This document shows, one piece after another, positions 38,750-41,535 of a DNA stretch of 41,535 nt (positions are counted from its first letter, which is position 1; each line of letters begins with the position of its first letter). A program made the position numbers and the translations under genes. The notes under the pieces were generated by a model. That model worked only from the letters and a program-made list of their open reading frames with translations. It was not told the DNA's origin and did not search any database. Source of the DNA: Desulfobacterales bacterium (GTDB lineage: Bacteria > Desulfobacterota > DSM-4660 > Desulfatiglandales > Desulfatiglandaceae); NCBI GenBank assembly GCA_027027005.1, contig JALVMN010000113.1, forward strand, positions 1 through 41,535, given 5' to 3'.

Positions 38750-41535
38750 ATTCAACACCTTTCCCACGATTCTTAATAGTTCGTTGATTTCAAAGGGCTT
38801 GGGGATAAAACCCTCAGCCCCTTTTTCTTTCAATCTATTGGACAGATCCCTGTCTCCGAAGCCTGAGGCAATGAGGACCTTGGCCTCAGGGTTTATCCCT
38901 AAAATATCTTCCAGGCATTTCCCTCCGTCCATGGAAGGCATTGCATAGTCTAAGATCACCAGGGATATCTCTTTCATCCTCTCTTTGTAAATCCTGATGG
39001 CCTCTGCACCAGAGGTGGCTGAAATGGTATCATATCCTGCAGATCGGAGCATCTCTGATGCGGTTTGGACCAGGCTCTCTTCGTCATCCACCACCATAAT
39101 CAAGTGGCTCTTTTGGGCATTGAGTGGTAGGCGGACTTCTTGTCCTTCCTTTTGTTCAGGCGATTGCTCTTGTTCAGGGAATTGTCCTTGGGCCGCCTTT
39201 TGACCGGATAGGGCCGGGAAGTAGATCTTGAATGTGGTTCCCTTCCCTTTTTCGCTGTAACAGGTGATGTAGCCGTTGTGCTCCTTTACAATGCCGTAAA
39301 CCATTGCCAGGCCCAGCCCAGTTCCCTTGCCCACCTCTTTGGTGGTGAAGAAGGGCTCATAGATACGGTTGAGGGTCTCTTTGTCCATTCCTTCGCCTGT
39401 GTCCGAGATGGAGAGCATTACATAGTCCCCTGCCACGGCCCCCAGGTGAGTCTTGGCATATTCTTCTGTGAGCGTTACATCGGCCGTCTCGATGGTAAGC
39501 CTCCCTCCCCCTGGCATTGCGTCCCTGGCATTTACAGCAATATTCATGATTACCTGTTCAACCTGTATGGGATCGGCCTCTATGGGACTTATCTCTTCTG
39601 CCAGGTGGAGTTCTATCTGTATCATCTTTGGAATGGTCCTTTTCAGGAGCTTTTCCATTTCCCTGATCTCACGATTCAGGTCCAAGGGTTGGCGTTTTGA
39701 TTCCACCTTGCGGCTGAAGGTGAGGAGCTGCCTTACCAGGTCCCTTGATTTCAGTGATATTTCCTCGATCTTCTTTAGCTTGTCAAAGTGGGGGTCGCCA
39801 GGTTGGCTCTCCATGAGCAGAAGCTGGGTAAAGCCCAAAATAGCCTGAAGGGAGTTGTTGAAATCATGGGCCACGCCGCCAGCAAGGGTCCCAACGGATT
39901 CCATCTTTTGTGCGTGGAGTATCTGGCGCTGGAGCATCTCGAGGTCGGTTACATCTTCGTAGGTTACCAGGAAGTCTCCTGTATGCAACTGGACCACCCT
40001 GAATTTCACGATTTTTTTGGTTCCATCCTTGGTGCTTACGGTGAAGGTCCTGGGCCAGACCCGATGTCGTCTGAGTTCCAAGAGCGCCTTTTTCCACTCC
40101 TCCACCACTCTCTGATATTCATCTTGGTCTGGAAAGGCCTTTTTTAGGAAACTCCGGCCATCAGGGATCTCGTCAAGGGTAAAACCGAAGATCTCTGTAA
40201 AGGCAGGGTTCACATACTGGTAGGTGGCGTCTTTGCCTACGAGGGCAACACCGAAGGGGGCGTGCTCCACCAGGGAACTGAAGCGCTCCCGCTCCCTCCT
40301 GAGCTCTTCTTCGGCCAGCTTCCTCTCTGTAATGTCTTTGAGCACAGAGAGTATGTGTGTTTTCCCGCCCAATTGTATTAGCTCGGCCGACCAGAGAACA
40401 TGACGCCTTTCCCCATCTTTACTCAGAAGGGTTACCTCGTAATCCCTGATCCTGCCATATTTCTCCAATAAGCTCTTTCCCTTTTCTCTTTGTTTGGGAT
40501 CGCTGAAGAGAGCTAGTTCCAGGGAAGTTCTCCCAATAAACTCGTCTTTGCTCATGCTGAACATCCGGCAGCATGCCTCATTGACTTCTATGTATCTTCC
40601 CTCTTCAAGGGTGGAGATGCACATGGGATGGGGGCTGGATGAAAAGGCCTTTGAAAATTTCTCCTCACTTTCTCTCAATGCTTGTTCCATCTGGATGTGC
40701 TTCGTTACATCCCTTACGATTGATTGATAGACCTTCCTGCCTTCAAGGGTGGACACAGTGGTGGTAATTAAACAATTCCTCTCTTTGCCCTCTTTGGTGC
40801 GGGCAATGAAGGGATAATCCTTTAAGGAACCCTTGACCTCCAGTTCCTTTTGCCACTCTCTTCTTTTTTCAGAGTTAGCCCACAGAGAAACAGCTCTCAG
40901 GCCGGGGAGTTCCTCCCTCTTGTAACCGAAGAGCCTGCACCATGAGTCGTTGACATCCAGGATTTCACCCTCTGCCGTTATCAATGATATGGCATCTCTT
41001 GAATTCTCAAAAAGGGTCCTGTATCGTCTTTCAGCTCTCTTCCTTGCCAAAATATTTCCCCATAAGGCCAAGATGATGCCTGAAAGCACCAGAATCGCAA
41101 TTATGCCTATTACCAACCAGGGCTTGATGCGCTCGTAGGGGCACACCACTTTGTTTGTGATCACGCTCCCTTGAGGCAGGCTCTCTTCTGGAATTCCCCA
41201 GCTTTTTAGGGCCTTCCAGTCGAACATGAAGACATTGGGTGAACTCTCCATCACGGGAATACTACTCACCTTTTCACCATTAAGGACCCTAACCGCAATC
41301 CTTGCAGCCTCCAGCCCGTGATACACAGGGGACTGGACCTTGCCCCCTACAACCCCGTATTGGAGCATGGAATCAATTACTCCATAGACCGGGACAGGGG
41401 AGCGCCTGGTAATTTCAGGATATATCTCTTTACATGGTGTATATTTTCCTACCTTGTCCTTAACCCAGATACAGAGAAGCACTATGGTATTTTGGGAGAG
41501 TCCATCCAGCCTTTTAAGCATCTCTTCTGTGGTCA
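38732..41535 (-). CDS. Hybrid sensor histidine kinase with ABC-substrate-binding sensor, three PAS domains and receiver (5' end outside window)
   Basis: The frame is open to the right edge; at least 933 residues are visible. Counting from the ATG at 41521: residues ~1-130 are the end of a periplasmic ABC-substrate-binding-like sensor (PVYGVIDSMLQYGVVGG, then a GLEAARIAVRVLNGE segment). A membrane helix lies at ~135-154. PAS domains cover ~165-275, ~285-400 and ~412-525. HisKA has His552 in GGVAHDFNNSLQAILGF. The ATPase has N-box NIAVNARDAMPGGG, DTGEGMD and GKGTGLGLAMVYG. After a Gln/Glu-rich linker, a receiver domain has Asp858 (LDYAMPSMDGG) and Lys in IPKPF. It senses an external ligand and phosphorylates its own receiver and possibly a separate regulator. 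The ligand is unknown. Confidence 0.93.
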   Translation of the reverse strand, partial: TTEEMLKRLDGLSQNTIVLLCIWVKDKVGKYTPCKEIYPEITRRSPVPVYGVIDSMLQYGVVGGKVQSPVYHGLEAARIAVRVLNGEKVSSIPVMESSPNVFMFDWKALKSWGIPEESLPQGSVITNKVVCPYERIKPWLVIGIIAILVLSGIILALWGNILARKRAERRYRTLFENSRDAISLITAEGEILDVNDSWCRLFGYKREELPGLRAVSLWANSEKRREWQKELEVKGSLKDYPFIARTKEGKERNCLITTTVSTLEGRKVYQSIVRDVTKHIQMEQALRESEEKFSKAFSSSPHPMCISTLEEGRYIEVNEACCRMFSMSKDEFIGRTSLELALFSDPKQREKGKSLLEKYGRIRDYEVTLLSKDGERRHVLWSAELIQLGGKTHILSVLKDITERKLAEEELRRERERFSSLVEHAPFGVALVGKDATYQYVNPAFTEIFGFTLDEIPDGRSFLKKAFPDQDEYQRVVEEWKKALLELRRHRVWPRTFTVSTKDGTKKIVKFRVVQLHTGDFLVTYEDVTDLEMLQRQILHAQKMESVGTLAGGVAHDFNNSLQAILGFTQLLLMESQPGDPHFDKLKKIEEISLKSRDLVRQLLTFSRKVESKRQPLDLNREIREMEKLLKRTIPKMIQIELHLAEEISPIEADPIQVEQVIMNIAVNARDAMPGGGRLTIETADVTLTEEYAKTHLGAVAGDYVMLSISDTGEGMDKETLNRIYEPFFTTKEVGKGTGLGLAMVYGIVKEHNGYITCYSEKGKGTTFKIYFPALSGQKAAQGQFPEQEQSPEQKEGQEVRLPLNAQKSHLIMVVDDEESLVQTASEMLRSAGYDTISATSGAEAIRIYKERMKEISLVILDYAMPSMDGGKCLEDILGINPEAKVLIASGFGDRDLSNRLKEKGAEGFIPKPFEINELLRIVGKVLNSKGGG

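Noticed and set aside
1-41535. CRISPR array, tRNA/rRNA genes, insertion sequences, prophage or attachment sites
   Set aside because: No regularly spaced repeats, cloverleaf-type segments, transposase or integrase-like reading frames, or flanking direct repeats were seen on either strand.

Overview
The window looks like a chromosomal segment of a strictly anaerobic bacterium, most likely a deltaproteobacterial (Desulfobacterota) fatty-acid or amino-acid oxidiser. This is inferred from gene content: ferredoxin-linked indolepyruvate oxidoreductase, an FrhB-type iron-sulfur flavoprotein, butyryl-CoA beta-oxidation genes, a two-subunit B12 acyl-CoA mutase with its GTPase chaperone, adenine deaminase, and a PAS/ABC-sensor hybrid kinase. 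No phage, insertion sequence, CRISPR array, rRNA or tRNA was seen. Almost every base is coding, with many 1-20 nt gene overlaps.

Layout. (1) 1-2020: the end of a SplB-like radical SAM gene, a NifU-domain scaffold, 3-hydroxybutyryl-CoA dehydrogenase, a bidirectional terminator, and a 29-codon bS22/AURKAIP1-COX24-like gene on the minus strand with its own promoter. (2) 2193-13456, minus strand: one long run from a clear sigma70-type promoter at 13515-13544: frhB-like, iorA, iorB, PHP phosphoesterase, a phosphotransferase/P-loop kinase pair, adenine deaminase, NAD kinase, a DUF4911-like protein, miaB and a REC-GGDEF regulator. (3) 13583-14305, minus: a membrane-anchored lytic transglycosylase with its own promoter. 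(4) 14703-23279, plus: purine nucleoside phosphorylase, MTA/SAH deaminase, ATP-grasp protein, a class A penicillin-binding protein, a TPR-like lipoprotein and a PfkB kinase. (5) 23242-26359, minus: YprB-like exonuclease, TIM-barrel isomerase/epimerase, M29 aminopeptidase. (6) 26507-36566, minus: two thiolases, crotonase, mutase large and small subunits, MeaB GTPase, a small membrane protein, XRE-cupin regulator, acyl-CoA dehydrogenase, an RsmF-type RNA methyltransferase and its separate PUA-like partner. (7) 36753-41535: aminotransferase, CheW, and the 3' part of a large hybrid sensor kinase.

Most interesting point: the mutase that would normally be called methylmalonyl-CoA mutase has Phe91 and Gln209 at the two substrate-defining positions (Tyr89/Arg207 in methylmalonyl-CoA mutase). 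Phe/Gln is the isobutyryl-CoA mutase signature. The subunit sizes (561 and 136 aa) fit IcmA/IcmB, and the neighbours encode the route butyryl-CoA -> crotonyl-CoA -> 3-hydroxybutyryl-CoA -> acetoacetyl-CoA -> acetyl-CoA. I read the cluster as an isobutyryl-CoA/butyryl-CoA oxidation module. The hydroxyacyl-CoA dehydrogenase step is supplied by the gene at 971-1831.

A second theme is purine and methylthio-nucleoside salvage (PNP + MTA/SAH deaminase, adenine deaminase). A third is cell-wall synthesis (PBP, lipoprotein, transglycosylase). All assignments come from reading motifs by eye; no database search was run.
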